From NCBI GenBank assembly GCA_002839445.1, contig PGYB01000001.1:218735-282734 (forward strand): 64,000 nucleotides of DNA, in the 5' to 3' direction. Origin of the DNA: Candidatus Riflebacteria bacterium HGW-Riflebacteria-1. Its GTDB lineage: Bacteria > Muiribacteriota > Ozemobacteria > Ozemobacterales > Ozemobacteraceae. The stretch's first letter is position 1. The number at the start of each line of letters is the position of its first letter. The notes under the pieces were generated by a model that was given only the letters and a program-made list of their open reading frames with translations, ran no database searches and had not been told where the DNA came from. Shown here one piece after another: positions 52,080-61,556 of the stretch. The position numbers and the translations under genes were made by a program.

Positions 52080-52934
52080 TTATGAATGCTGATCATCGCC
52101 AGGATTTTTACCTTGCTTGCCAAGAGCCCGTTCAACAACATATTTGTTGAGGAGTTCCCAGGCTTCATTGCCTCTGGTGAGTTCGATAACTCGCTCAAAA
52201 AGAGTTTTGGCTTCTTCGGCCCGGCCAAGCTTTTCAAGAAGCTCACCTTTGGTGCACAATGCCGGCGGGTAATCAGGATCAGAGGACAACACCTTTTCTA
52301 TTTCATTGAGGCCCTCTTCGTATTTGCCCAACTGAAGAAGGGCATCACAATAATTGTTTCTCGCCTTTGAATCGTTGGCGCGCATGCTGAGGGTAACTGC
52401 CCACTCTTCGGCGGCTACATTGAAGTCGTTGCTGTCATAACTGGCATTGGCGAGATTATAGTGGTAATCAGGATCATTGGGATTGAGTTCGATAGCCTTT
52501 TTGAATTCTGATATCGCGCTGCGCAGGTCACCGGCGGCCTGATGTGACAGACCAAGGTAGTGGTGAGTGTCTGCGGCATCAGGGTTGATGCGAACAGCTT
52601 CATTCAGGGCCTTAATCGCTTCGCGATAAAACTGCTTCTGATAGTGATGATAACCAATATTAAAATAGGCGTGATCAAAATCAGGCTTGACCTTGATAGC
52701 TTCGTGCCAGTAATGCACTGCTCTTTCGTGTTGATCTAATTTGTAATAGGTATTGCCGAGGTTATACAAAGCCTTGTAATAAGTCGGGTCTATTTTCAGG
52801 GCAGTCTGATACTGCTCAATGGCCTTTTCGTATTCAGTGGTGCGAAAATAGAGATTACCCAGTTCCTTGAAGTTCTCAGGATTCTGGGGTTCGCCCTTGA
52901 TCAGTTCAGTCAGTTGTTCCAATGTTTTTTCCAT
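52080..52934 (-). CDS. Cytoplasmic TPR-repeat protein
   Basis: A 284-aa protein of about seven canonical TPR units: FKELGNLYFRTTEYEKAIEQ, ALYNLGNTYYKLDQHERAVHY, AYFNIGYHHYQKQFYREAIK, THHYLGLSHQAAGDLRSAIS, YHYNLANASYDSNDFNVAAE, and two looser ones. It has no signal peptide, so is cytoplasmic. Its ribosome site is weak. TPR number and regularity are clear; partners are unknown. Confidence 0.9.
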   Translation of the reverse strand: MEKTLEQLTELIKGEPQNPENFKELGNLYFRTTEYEKAIEQYQTALKIDPTYYKALYNLGNTYYKLDQHERAVHYWHEAIKVKPDFDHAYFNIGYHHYQKQFYREAIKALNEAVRINPDAADTHHYLGLSHQAAGDLRSAISEFKKAIELNPNDPDYHYNLANASYDSNDFNVAAEEWAVTLSMRANDSKARNNYCDALLQLGKYEEGLNEIEKVLSSDPDYPPALCTKGELLEKLGRAEEAKTLFERVIELTRGNEAWELLNKYVVERALGKQGKNPGDDQHS

Positions 52935-53199
52935 GTGTTATCTCGCTGGATTGAGTTTGATAGATTTCCCGGCAGGGATAATTTTTCATTATTTTAGGGA
53001 CAGGGTCGGTGCCTTTATGGTACAAATCTTCTGACATATTAAACTAAACCAGATTACTGTGCAATAGCGAAAGTCCAATAATGAATATTTTCTTACAGCA
53101 TGCCGTGGGGGCAAAGAGGTGCGCGTTGCCGTGCACTCAAACTGCCGTTCGCAAACAGACACTTACAGAGTAACAAAAGGGTGCAGCAGGAGGCAACCG

Positions 53200-54114
53200 A
53201 TGACTGACAGCAAAAGCGAAAAACAGGCACTTACTGAGACCAGAAACCCGCGTACGATGTATATCGACCGTGTTTCGACACGCGAAGCGGTTAAGATTTT
53301 TATCAACGAAGACATGGCGGTTGCCAAGGCGGTTGAGGCCTGTAATGAAAGCATTGCCCAGACAATTGAGCTGGTTCTGGCGGCTTTCAGAAAAGGTGGC
53401 AGACTTATATACACCGGTGCCGGCACTTCGGGGCGCCTTGGCGTTCTCGACGCCTCAGAATGCCCGCCGACTTTTGGCGTGCAGCCTGACATGGTGATGG
53501 CTCTGATTGCCGGCGGAAAAAAAGCGGTTACTGACGCGGTTGAAGGGGCAGAAGACAATGTCGACGCCGGCCGCCAGGATCTAGAATCAATCAAATTCAG
53601 CAAAAACGATATCCTTATCGGCATCACCGCTTCAGGAACTACGCCCTATGTTACTGGTGCCCTGAATCATGCGAGATCGCTGGGCGCAGCAACTGTGCTG
53701 CTTACCTGCAACCCATACGGCGAGCTTCCGCAGACCGATGTATTGATAAATCCTGCGGTAGGCCCCGAAGTTATTACTGGCTCAACCCGCCTGAAAAGTG
53801 GGACAGCCTGCAAGATGGTTCTCAACATGATCTCGAGCATAAGCATGATCAGAATGGGCAAGGTATTCGAGAACCTCATGGTTGACCTGATGGCGACCAA
53901 TATAAAACTGCGCAAGCGGGCGGTTCGCATTGTAATGGAAGGCGGCAGAGTGCCCAACTACATTGCCGAAGCGAAGCTTCAGGAAGCCGAAGGCGACGTA
54001 AAACTGGCAATTCTGCTGGCACGCACGGATCTGGCGGTCGAACAAGGTCGTTTAAAGCTTGAGCAGGCCGGCCGGGTTCTCTACAAAGCACTTGGAGAAA
54101 TAGATCATGAATAG
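53200..54114 (+). CDS. murQ: N-acetylmuramic acid 6-phosphate etherase
   Basis: A 304-aa SIS-domain lyase that splits the lactyl ether of MurNAc-6-P to GlcNAc-6-P in peptidoglycan recycling. It shows TRNPRTMYIDRVSTREAVK, GGRLIYTGAGTSGRLGVLDA (sugar-phosphate binding), ECPPTFG, the catalytic Glu region, GITASGTTPYVTGAL and GPEVITGSTRLKSGTACKM with the C-terminal base Glu region. The start is the ATG with GGAGG before it; an in-frame ATG-like start 81 bases upstream is not supported. It overlaps the next gene by eight bases. Confidence 0.96.
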   Translation: MTDSKSEKQALTETRNPRTMYIDRVSTREAVKIFINEDMAVAKAVEACNESIAQTIELVLAAFRKGGRLIYTGAGTSGRLGVLDASECPPTFGVQPDMVMALIAGGKKAVTDAVEGAEDNVDAGRQDLESIKFSKNDILIGITASGTTPYVTGALNHARSLGAATVLLTCNPYGELPQTDVLINPAVGPEVITGSTRLKSGTACKMVLNMISSISMIRMGKVFENLMVDLMATNIKLRKRAVRIVMEGGRVPNYIAEAKLQEAEGDVKLAILLARTDLAVEQGRLKLEQAGRVLYKALGEIDHE

Positions 54115-55666
54115 AAATTATTTATTACTGACTCTGACTTTTCTGGCCCTGTTTACGGTTGTTGGCGCAACTGGTGAGGCAAAGGTGCCTGCTGTGAAGA
54201 TCAGGGTCGCGCAGTATGAGAATAAACTGGGTTTTGTTATGCCAGATGGCGGCGAGTGGGTCAGTGGCAGCAAAAAGGGCAAAATCGCCGCCGGCAAAGA
54301 GCATCGTATCGAAGGAAAAATGACCGGCGCGGCAGTGCGGCGACATCATCTTATGGTAGGCTCCGCCGGGATTAACAAGCCTGAGCTGCTGGCAGAAGTT
54401 GAAGGTCGCTTTGCCAAATTTACCACCCATCGTTTTATTGCTGGCAACGAGCCACCGATTGGGTTTCCTGACAACCGCATAATTTTTGTCGGCGTTGGCA
54501 TTTTTGCAGATGAGGCCAAAGCAAAAGAACAGCAGGACAAACTGGCAGCTGAAGGCATTTCTAGCTGGATATTTTATGAAAACATCCGACCGGCAGTGGG
54601 CAAACTGGCGATCTACCTCGGCAAAACGAAACTGTGTGAAACCGACAGTCCGTTTGAACTGAAGGGCACTACATCGACAACGCTGAAAAAGGCTGAATTT
54701 GCTAAAGGTTTTGGCTGGCATGGCTTTGAAGACAGGCGGTTCGCCGGACGCATCAATATCGGCTGGGGTTTTGAGAACGTCATCGACTGTGTTGAGCAGA
54801 CAGATCTCGAAGCTCTGATTATCGGCATTGTGCCCTCAGAAATTTCATCTAAGGCGCCGTTGGCCGCGCTGCAGGCACAGGCTGTCGCCGCCCGCGGCGA
54901 AATGCTGTCAAAGCGGGGCACCAGGCATAACAACGAGGGCTTTGACTTCTGTTCTGAGCAGCATTGTCAAGTCTACAAGGGCCTGCAATCGGTAGACAAG
55001 TATATCGGCACGAGCATCAAGGATACTCGTGGCATGATACTCGAGAACCACGAAAACGGCATTCTCGACGCCGTATATGCTGCCAACTGTGGCGGGCACA
55101 GTTCTGCGAACCAGCATATCTGGGTATCAAATCCCGACAAGCATCTGCAGGGCGTCTGCGACACCAAAGAACCGCTCAATATTGACCTGACCGATCACAA
55201 GCAGGCCGAAGCCTTTATCCGCAACCCGCCGGAAGCCTGGTGCTCGTTGCCGGGAGTCGAAGGCGCTGACAAGTTCAGGTGGCAAAAAACGTTGAGCGCA
55301 GCAGACTGGAAAAAGGTCGAAGCAGCTGCCGAAGTTGGCCGGATTCGCAATATTGACGAGTTTATCAGAGAAATCAGCGGGCGTATCATCAGCATAAAAA
55401 TAACCGGCAGCACTGGCAACAAGACGGTTTTGCGAGAACTCGCGATCAGAAAGCTTTTTGGCATGCTGCGCAGCGCCAATTTTGTTGTTGACTGGAAGCG
55501 CGACAAAGAAGGCTTTATCGTCGGCGCAGACTTTATAGGTGCCGGTTGGGGACATGGCGTAGGGATGTGCCAGACCGGCGCCCAGAGCATGGCGAAAGCC
55601 GGCAAGATTTTCTCGGCGATTCTGCTGCATTATTATCCCGGAGCTCAGCTGAAAAAGCTGTACTGA
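54107..55666 (+). CDS. SpoIID/LytB-domain protein, first copy
   Basis: A 519-aa exported protein: signal peptide (to about 24), a beta-rich N-terminal part with a SPOR-like segment (FVGVGIFADEAKAKEQQDKL, about 120-165), then the SpoIID lytic transglycosylase / amidase-enhancer domain (about 235-515). Signatures are IIGIVPSEISSKAPLAALQA, AVAARGEML, FCSEQHCQVYKG, ANCGGHSSAN and the C-terminal GAGWGHGVGMCQTGAQSMA. It starts eight bases inside murQ, so glycan cleavage and MurNAc recycling are translationally coupled. Confidence 0.9.
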   Translation: MNRNYLLLTLTFLALFTVVGATGEAKVPAVKIRVAQYENKLGFVMPDGGEWVSGSKKGKIAAGKEHRIEGKMTGAAVRRHHLMVGSAGINKPELLAEVEGRFAKFTTHRFIAGNEPPIGFPDNRIIFVGVGIFADEAKAKEQQDKLAAEGISSWIFYENIRPAVGKLAIYLGKTKLCETDSPFELKGTTSTTLKKAEFAKGFGWHGFEDRRFAGRINIGWGFENVIDCVEQTDLEALIIGIVPSEISSKAPLAALQAQAVAARGEMLSKRGTRHNNEGFDFCSEQHCQVYKGLQSVDKYIGTSIKDTRGMILENHENGILDAVYAANCGGHSSANQHIWVSNPDKHLQGVCDTKEPLNIDLTDHKQAEAFIRNPPEAWCSLPGVEGADKFRWQKTLSAADWKKVEAAAEVGRIRNIDEFIREISGRIISIKITGSTGNKTVLRELAIRKLFGMLRSANFVVDWKRDKEGFIVGADFIGAGWGHGVGMCQTGAQSMAKAGKIFSAILLHYYPGAQLKKLY

Positions 55667-55720
55667 TTAGCGGCAGGGGGTATATGAATGGCAGGCTGGT
55701 TGTGGTAAAATGGCAATATT

Positions 55721-57061
55721 ATGAACAAATCACACTCCAGATTTATGCTGACCACATTTGGCTGCCAGATGAACCAGGCCGATTCACAGCGGCTTCGCGG
55801 CCTGCTGAATGCGATCGGCTATACAGAAACAGAAACAGAAGACGATGCTGACCTGATACTCTTCAATACCTGCTGCGTGCGTCAACACGCCGAGCAGCGC
55901 CTTATCGGCCGAATTCAATCACTGATCAACCACAAACGCCGCAATGCTGACCTGATTATCGGAGTTTCTGGCTGCATGGCGCAGAACATGCAGGCAGGAC
56001 TTCTGGAGCTGCTGCCCCTTGTCGACCTGGTTTTCGGGCCAAACGATATTGAAGAGCTGCCGCTGCTGCTGCAGCGGGCGGCTATTGGCAAAACTCTTGG
56101 CAGTTTTGTCGGCAAGGGCGCTTTTGATGGCGACTCTGCTGACGGCATCATACTCGACCGCCCTTTTTCGGCAATGGTGAATATTATCAGGGGCTGCACA
56201 AATTTTTGCTCTTATTGCATAGTGCCATATGTGCGCGGCCCTGAGATAAGCAGGCCGCTACCTGAGCTCAAAGAATATATCAGCGACCTTGCCGCGCGTG
56301 GGGTCAGCGAGATAACGCTTCTTGGGCAGAATGTCAACGCCTATGGGCGCGATATCGGTCTGAGCGAAGGCTTTGCCCAGCTTCTCGAAATGATTGAGGA
56401 AATCGACGGCATAAAATGGGTGCGCTTTATGACTTCGCACCCGCGCGATTTTTCAACAGTTGCAATCAAGCGCATCGCGCAGCTGAGAAAGGTGTGCGAA
56501 CAATATCATCTTCCTGTTCAGTCAGGCTCAAATCATGTTCTTGAGCTAATGAAACGCGGTTACACCCGCGAGAAATATCTGGCCCTGGTTGACGCAGTGC
56601 GTGAACAGGTTAGCAATGCCTGTCTGAGCACCGACATTATTTGCGGGTTCCCTGGCGAGAGCGAAAAAGACTTTATCGACACCCTTGATCTCGTCGAGAA
56701 GGTCCGCTACGAATCGGCATTTATGTATTTTTATTCGCCACGGGATGGCACAGAGGCTGCAAAAATGCCCGGCCAGCTCAGCGAAGAAGAGAAGAAGGGC
56801 AGACTGGCAAGGCTGATCAAAGTGCAAAACCGCATAAGTCTTGAAGAAAGTCAGAAGCTGATCGGACATGATTACGACGTGCTTGTCGAATCAAAGGCCG
56901 CGCGCGACGAGAACCATCTCGTCGGCAAAATGCGCAGCGGGCGGTCAGTCAATTTTCCTGGCGAGCAGTCGCTGATTGGAAAGTATGTAAGTGTGCGCAT
57001 TGAAAAGGCCCGCAACTGGACTCTTTCAGGCACTATAGCGAACTCTAAGAAAGAAAGCTGA
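55721..57061 (+). CDS. miaB: tRNA-2-methylthio-N6-dimethylallyladenosine synthase MiaB
   Basis: A 446-aa radical SAM methylthiotransferase that converts i6A37 to ms2i6A37 in tRNA. It has the UPF0004 domain with three cluster cysteines (TTFGCQMNQADS, FNTCCVRQHAEQR, GVSGCMAQ), the radical SAM CxxxCxxC (C159, C163, C166, in GCTNFCSYCIVPYVRG) and a C-terminal TRAM domain. LGQNVNAYG is a MiaB signature. There is no Shine-Dalgarno; a TAAAAT box at 55704-55709 suggests a leader of only a few bases. queH begins at the base after its stop. Confidence 0.97.
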   Translation: MNKSHSRFMLTTFGCQMNQADSQRLRGLLNAIGYTETETEDDADLILFNTCCVRQHAEQRLIGRIQSLINHKRRNADLIIGVSGCMAQNMQAGLLELLPLVDLVFGPNDIEELPLLLQRAAIGKTLGSFVGKGAFDGDSADGIILDRPFSAMVNIIRGCTNFCSYCIVPYVRGPEISRPLPELKEYISDLAARGVSEITLLGQNVNAYGRDIGLSEGFAQLLEMIEEIDGIKWVRFMTSHPRDFSTVAIKRIAQLRKVCEQYHLPVQSGSNHVLELMKRGYTREKYLALVDAVREQVSNACLSTDIICGFPGESEKDFIDTLDLVEKVRYESAFMYFYSPRDGTEAAKMPGQLSEEEKKGRLARLIKVQNRISLEESQKLIGHDYDVLVESKAARDENHLVGKMRSGRSVNFPGEQSLIGKYVSVRIEKARNWTLSGTIANSKKES

Positions 57062-57640
57062 ATGGAAATTCTTCTGCATACATGCTGCGGCCCCTGCCTT
57101 GCCGGATCATACCCGCTTCTCGAAGCGGGTGTTGGCGCAGGCAAAACCGCGCTGTTCTGGGAGAATCCCAACATTCACCCTTTTATCGAATATCAGCAGA
57201 GACTGGTTTCATTTAAAGCAGCGGCCGAGCACCTTAAACTCGAAGTGGTCTACGGCGACACCGCTTATGGGCTCGACAGGTTTTTGCAGGCACTTGCCAA
57301 TGATTACGGACCAGCCCGCTGCGCCACCTGCTATCGCCTGCGACTCGAAGCCACGGCAAAAGCTGCTGCAAAAGCCGGCATTGCGGCATTTACGACCACT
57401 CTGCTGATAAGCCCCTATCAGAATCATGAACTGCTTATCAAGACTGGTCAGGAAATAGCGGCACAAAGCGGCGTTGCTTTTCATTACACTGATTTCAGGC
57501 CTGGATTCAGCAGCTCGCACGCTGCTGCCCGCGAGCTTGAGCTGTACCGGCAAAAATACTGTGGCTGTATTTTCAGCGAGCATGATCGCTACAAGAATGA
57601 CAAAAAATATCTAAATCCGGTCGGTAAGTCGGGCGTTTGA
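57062..57640 (+). CDS. queH: Epoxyqueuosine reductase QueH
   Basis: A 192-aa enzyme (old DUF208) that reduces epoxyqueuosine to queuosine at the wobble base of GUN tRNAs, the non-cobalamin alternative to QueG. The cysteine pattern is complete: HTCCGPC (C8, C9, C12), GPARCATCYRLRLE and KYCGCIFSEHDRY. NPNIHPFIEYQQR and TTLLISPYQNH are family hallmarks. It starts at the base after the miaB stop, so two anticodon-loop modifiers are made together. Confidence 0.96.
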   Translation: MEILLHTCCGPCLAGSYPLLEAGVGAGKTALFWENPNIHPFIEYQQRLVSFKAAAEHLKLEVVYGDTAYGLDRFLQALANDYGPARCATCYRLRLEATAKAAAKAGIAAFTTTLLISPYQNHELLIKTGQEIAAQSGVAFHYTDFRPGFSSSHAAARELELYRQKYCGCIFSEHDRYKNDKKYLNPVGKSGV

Positions 57641-57680
57641 ATCATTGAACAAGCCTGCAGAAAGGGAGGGCGGCTAAAGA

Positions 57681-59150
57681 ATGAACAGATCAGAAACAGA
57701 ATGGCTTGGCGCCAAACCTGGCGGCATCAGAATGCTGCTGGCTCTGACTGTTATCTGTCTGCTGCTTATTCCGGTGGTTGCAGGCGCCGCGCGGCGCTCA
57801 GCAACGACAGTTGCTGCCGAGCCGATTTTGCGGGTCAAGATGGGCAGTAATCATACGAAATTCAGTGTAGCGTTTCCAGACGGTGGCTGGCTGCAGAACA
57901 AACGCGGCAAAAAGCTCAAAAGCATGCGAAGCGGCGAAACTTTTTCCTGGTCGTTGCCGACAAAAAAGGGCAAACGCGTAGACTACCTGGGTGAAAGCAT
58001 TTATCTGTATGGTAACAAAAGCATTGTCAAATTGAACAACAGCCTATATCGCGGCTATCTGCAGGCTGATATAACTGACAAAGGCGCGCGGGTCATCAAT
58101 CATGTCGGCATCGAAGATTATCTGCAAGGGGTTGTCGGCAGCGAGATCGGTTCGTTGTCACCGGCTGAATCACTGCGGGCGCAGACAGTTATCGCGCGCA
58201 CTTACGCCTACGCGAGCAGGGGCAAACACGGCTCAGAAGGTGCCGATGTCTGCGATTCAACCCACTGCCAGGTTTACAAGGGTGTTGGCGCCGAACGTGC
58301 CACAATCAACCCGGCGGTACAGGCAACTCGCGGCATTGTCATGATTTCTGATGGCGAACCAATAGCGACACTCTACCACGCCAGCTGCGGCGGCATGACT
58401 TCTGACAATGACAAGGTTTATGGCGGCGCGCCGCGCAGTTATCTGCGCAGGGTTATCTGCCCGTTCTGCAAGGATGGCACAAATTTTCGCTGGTCAAGGT
58501 CAATAAAGACAGACGCTCTGGCAAAGGCCATGCGCGGCGAAAAAATAGTATTTTCCAGACTCTATGACGCTGAGATTGATGCTCCAGGCGCGATGGACCG
58601 GGTAACGAACCTGATACTGCACACAAACACCGGAACCCACAAAGTTCGCGGCACGACTGTCAGACGCCTGTTCGATCTGCCCAGCACAACATTTGTTGTC
58701 GGCAATCGCGGGCTGGCAAAAGAGGCGATCGCGGCGGCCGCACCGGCCAGTCCGCCTTCTGGTGCAAACCCTGAAAAAACGGTGGCTTCAATACGGGTTG
58801 CTGCGCTGGTAGATGATGCCAGCGAGGGCCCCCATCAGTTGATAATTCTTACGGCATCGGGCCTTAAACGAACGCTGCGGCCAGAGGAGGGCTGGCAAAC
58901 AATCGGACTGCATCAAGGGGATGACGCAGTCAATAGCAGCAGCGAGATTGTTCCCCGCGCTGTTCCAGCTGCAAAACGCGCATCAACCGGCGGCCTTCTT
59001 GACCAGCTCCAGTTGTTTGGCAGAGGATATGGCCATCAGGTGGGTCTATGCCAGGCCGGGGCAATAGAAATGGGCAAACGTAACTGGTCATACCGACAAA
59101 TTCTTGCATTTTATTATTCAAATGTTGCATTGCGCAGTCTTGATTATTGA
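57681..59150 (+). CDS. SpoIID/LytB-domain protein, second copy
   Basis: A 489-aa exported paralogue of the gene at 54107, with an N-terminal membrane/signal helix (about 18-37). The SpoIID domain is at about 135-340, with IEDYLQGVVGSEIGSLSPAE, AQTVIARTYAYA, CDSTHCQVYKG and ASCGGMTSDND. An Ala/Pro linker and about 110 extra residues then separate it from the terminal GRGYGHQVGLCQAGAIEMG motif. That insertion inside the SpoIID fold is unusual. GGAGG lies 11 bases before the ATG. It follows queH by 40 bases. Confidence 0.88.
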   Translation: MNRSETEWLGAKPGGIRMLLALTVICLLLIPVVAGAARRSATTVAAEPILRVKMGSNHTKFSVAFPDGGWLQNKRGKKLKSMRSGETFSWSLPTKKGKRVDYLGESIYLYGNKSIVKLNNSLYRGYLQADITDKGARVINHVGIEDYLQGVVGSEIGSLSPAESLRAQTVIARTYAYASRGKHGSEGADVCDSTHCQVYKGVGAERATINPAVQATRGIVMISDGEPIATLYHASCGGMTSDNDKVYGGAPRSYLRRVICPFCKDGTNFRWSRSIKTDALAKAMRGEKIVFSRLYDAEIDAPGAMDRVTNLILHTNTGTHKVRGTTVRRLFDLPSTTFVVGNRGLAKEAIAAAAPASPPSGANPEKTVASIRVAALVDDASEGPHQLIILTASGLKRTLRPEEGWQTIGLHQGDDAVNSSSEIVPRAVPAAKRASTGGLLDQLQLFGRGYGHQVGLCQAGAIEMGKRNWSYRQILAFYYSNVALRSLDY

Positions 59151-59209
59151 AGTTTTTTTGGTTTTTGATTAAATTTGATTAAGAAACAGCCGATAGAACA
59201 CTGACATTC

Positions 59210-59215
59210 TATAAT
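59210..59215 (+). promoter_or_regulatory. -10 box for the pil cluster
   Basis: TATAAT, 51 bases before the pilM ATG, without a good -35. A GTCACG/CGTGAC inverted repeat lies in the leader that follows. Confidence 0.45.
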
Positions 59216-59265
59216 TTTAAAGCCGTCACGGACTCTGGTCGTGACTAACTTGGAGGAAAGAGCGT

Positions 59266-60360
59266 ATGGGATTGTTCACCTTTGGGAACACCAATACAGC
59301 GGTTGGCGTCGATATAGGCACCTCAGCTGTCAAGATTGTTCAGCTCAAAAAATCTCCTTCTGGCCCTGAACTGGTCAACTACGGGATGATGCCATTGCCG
59401 CCTGACTGCATGACAGAAGGTGCGGTGGGCGATCCCCAATCAGTTTCAGCCGTCATCAAGGACATTCTCAAGAGCCGGAAAATCAAACCGGAACGGACTT
59501 TCGTATCGATCTCCGGGCAGAACGTGATCATGCGCTTTACCAAGCTGCCGGTCATGTCGCCTGATGAACTTGAACAAACTGTGCGCATTGAAGCCGAACA
59601 GTATGTTCCTTATGCGATTGACGAAGTAAGCATCACTCACGCAGTATTGACCACTGTCGACGAAGAAGAAGACGGTGGTGGCAAGTATTCAATTCTGCTG
59701 GTCGTAGCCCAGAAAGACCTGGTCAATTCATATACTGACGTTCTCAAAAGTTCAGGCCTGAGTGCAGAAGTGGTCGATGTCGACACTATTGCTGCGCTCA
59801 ACGCCCTTGAGAGCTCATACATGCAGACCGCCAGTTCTCAGGAAGGCGGCGAAGTTGTCGCGATCATCGATGCCGGCGCAAGAACCACCAACATTTCGGT
59901 TCTCAAGTCTGGCATTCTGATGTTCACCCGCAATATTCCGATTGCCGGCAACAACATCACCGAAATGATCAAAGATGTAATGAAACAGGAATTTGATCAG
60001 GCAGAGTCGCTCAAGGTCGAAGAAGCAGAAGTGAGCATCGGCGATGCCAGCGCCAATGAAATATCTGAAGTGGTTAAAACCACTGTCGAAGAGCTTGCCT
60101 CAGAAATCAGGCGTTCATTCGACTATTTCAAGGCACAGTCACGCGAACCACTGATTCATCGTATTATTCTCTCGGGTGGCAGCTCTAACCTCAAGAGCTT
60201 CAACACTTACATCAGCAACGAACTAGGTGTAGACGTGTTCATGGGCAACCCCCTGGAAGGTATTGCGGTTACTGCCGCTGATCCTGATGAACTCTATGAC
60301 AATCTGCAGCAGTATACAGTTGCCATTGGGCTCGCTTTAAGAGGGGTGGTGGGAGACTAA
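59266..60360 (+). CDS. pilM: Type IV pilus assembly protein PilM
   Basis: A 364-aa actin-like ATPase of the type IV pilus inner-membrane platform. The FtsA-like fold is visible in VGVDIGTSAVKIVQLKK (phosphate 1), RFTKLPVMSPDELEQTVRIEAEQYVPY, VVAIIDAGARTTNISVLKSG (phosphate 2) and RIILSGGSSNLKSFNTYIS (adenosine). PilM recruits PilN from the cytoplasmic face. GGAGG precedes the start. It leads the pilMNOP run; pilN follows after one base. Confidence 0.96.
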   Translation: MGLFTFGNTNTAVGVDIGTSAVKIVQLKKSPSGPELVNYGMMPLPPDCMTEGAVGDPQSVSAVIKDILKSRKIKPERTFVSISGQNVIMRFTKLPVMSPDELEQTVRIEAEQYVPYAIDEVSITHAVLTTVDEEEDGGGKYSILLVVAQKDLVNSYTDVLKSSGLSAEVVDVDTIAALNALESSYMQTASSQEGGEVVAIIDAGARTTNISVLKSGILMFTRNIPIAGNNITEMIKDVMKQEFDQAESLKVEEAEVSIGDASANEISEVVKTTVEELASEIRRSFDYFKAQSREPLIHRIILSGGSSNLKSFNTYISNELGVDVFMGNPLEGIAVTAADPDELYDNLQQYTVAIGLALRGVVGD

Positions 60361-60361
60361 T

Positions 60362-60973
60362 ATGATCAGAATTAACCTATTAACGGTCAAACGGCGCAAG
60401 CCAATTCAGATCCCGTTCGCAGCGATATTCTTCGTTATCGGCGTTGTTGGTATCGTCGCCGGCTTCATAACTGGCACCAAGCTTATCGAAGGCATGAACG
60501 ACACGATAATCGAACAGCGCCAGAACCTCAAAAACGAAATTGCCCGCGAACAGTCTAAGCTCGATATAAAAGACCGTCTTCGCCAGGAACGCGGTAAAAT
60601 AGAAGCTGACATCTCAAGACTCAAGCAGCTTTCTGGTGCAACTCTGCTGCAGTGGTCACAGGCTTTCAGCAACCTGACCAGCGTTGTTCCCGAAAAGACT
60701 GTCTGGATCACCAATCTGCGCATTGACTCAGACCGACGTGTTCAGATCACCGCCTATTCTTGTAACGAAGATGGCGCCGAAGAGCCTAAAACCGGTGGTC
60801 AGCTGACCAAGGGTATTCAGCAGTTCATTCAGGAACTGCAGGGGCATGAACATTTTGAAGAAGTCTTTCTGACCAGCGCCACCAAGAACATCTACGAAAA
60901 AATGCCGGTATGGCGCTTTGAAGTGAACTGTCGTATCAAGCGCGATCTCGGCGACAAGAATCTGGGAGGTTGA
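60362..60973 (+). CDS. pilN: Type IV pilus assembly protein PilN
   Basis: A 203-aa bitopic membrane protein. The N-terminal MIRINLLTVKRRKP is the conserved PilM-binding peptide, followed by one transmembrane helix (about 18-40), a coiled coil (about 48-88) and a ferredoxin-like periplasmic domain (WSQAFSNLTSVVPEKTVWIT and on). It starts two bases after pilM and one base before pilO. Confidence 0.94.
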   Translation: MIRINLLTVKRRKPIQIPFAAIFFVIGVVGIVAGFITGTKLIEGMNDTIIEQRQNLKNEIAREQSKLDIKDRLRQERGKIEADISRLKQLSGATLLQWSQAFSNLTSVVPEKTVWITNLRIDSDRRVQITAYSCNEDGAEEPKTGGQLTKGIQQFIQELQGHEHFEEVFLTSATKNIYEKMPVWRFEVNCRIKRDLGDKNLGG

Positions 60974-60974
60974 A

Positions 60975-61535
60975 ATGAATAACTTTGCCGTAGTAACAAT
61001 TTTCCTCCTGGTCATCGCAATTGGCGCCGGCGTCTTCTTCTACATGAACTACTACCAGCCAATGGAAGAAGAAGGCAAAAAAATCAGTTCTGAGATCGAA
61101 GGACTGCAGAGACAAAAAGCTCAGCTGGCCAACATCGAAGAAGAGATGGCAGAACTGCGCAACCAGATATCGAAGCTAACAGAGCAGAAGAACAAGTTGC
61201 AGATGGAATCAAACCAGCTCAACACCGTTGTTCCCAAGCTGCTGGACTCAACAGAAACCATCGCCAACAAGTTCAAGGTTAAATTCCAGGATATCCGCAT
61301 ATCTCCACTGGTTCGCGCCGAAGACTGGTCTGAACTTCCTGTAGAAATGACCATTCTGGGCACATTTAAAGACATTGGCAGTTTCCTCACCATCATGGAA
61401 CGCCGCAAGATCATCAATCTGGCTGCAGGTTCAATGAACGTGTCAGTTTCAGCCGAAGTAGACCGTGACAGCAAAAGCCCTCTTCTCAGCGTAACGCTAA
61501 GTGCCAAGGTCTATATCATGGGCAGTGGCATATAA
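60975..61535 (+). CDS. pilO: Type IV pilus assembly protein PilO
   Basis: A 186-aa inner-membrane protein: one transmembrane helix (about 5-24), a long coiled coil (about 28-85) and a periplasmic domain with LDSTETIANKFKVKFQDIRI and VEMTILGTFKDIGSFLTIMERRKIINL, the PilO signature. It dimerises with PilN. GGGAGG precedes the start. Confidence 0.94.
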   Translation: MNNFAVVTIFLLVIAIGAGVFFYMNYYQPMEEEGKKISSEIEGLQRQKAQLANIEEEMAELRNQISKLTEQKNKLQMESNQLNTVVPKLLDSTETIANKFKVKFQDIRISPLVRAEDWSELPVEMTILGTFKDIGSFLTIMERRKIINLAAGSMNVSVSAEVDRDSKSPLLSVTLSAKVYIMGSGI

Positions 61536-61556
61536 ATGGAAAGGAGCCTGACTATT

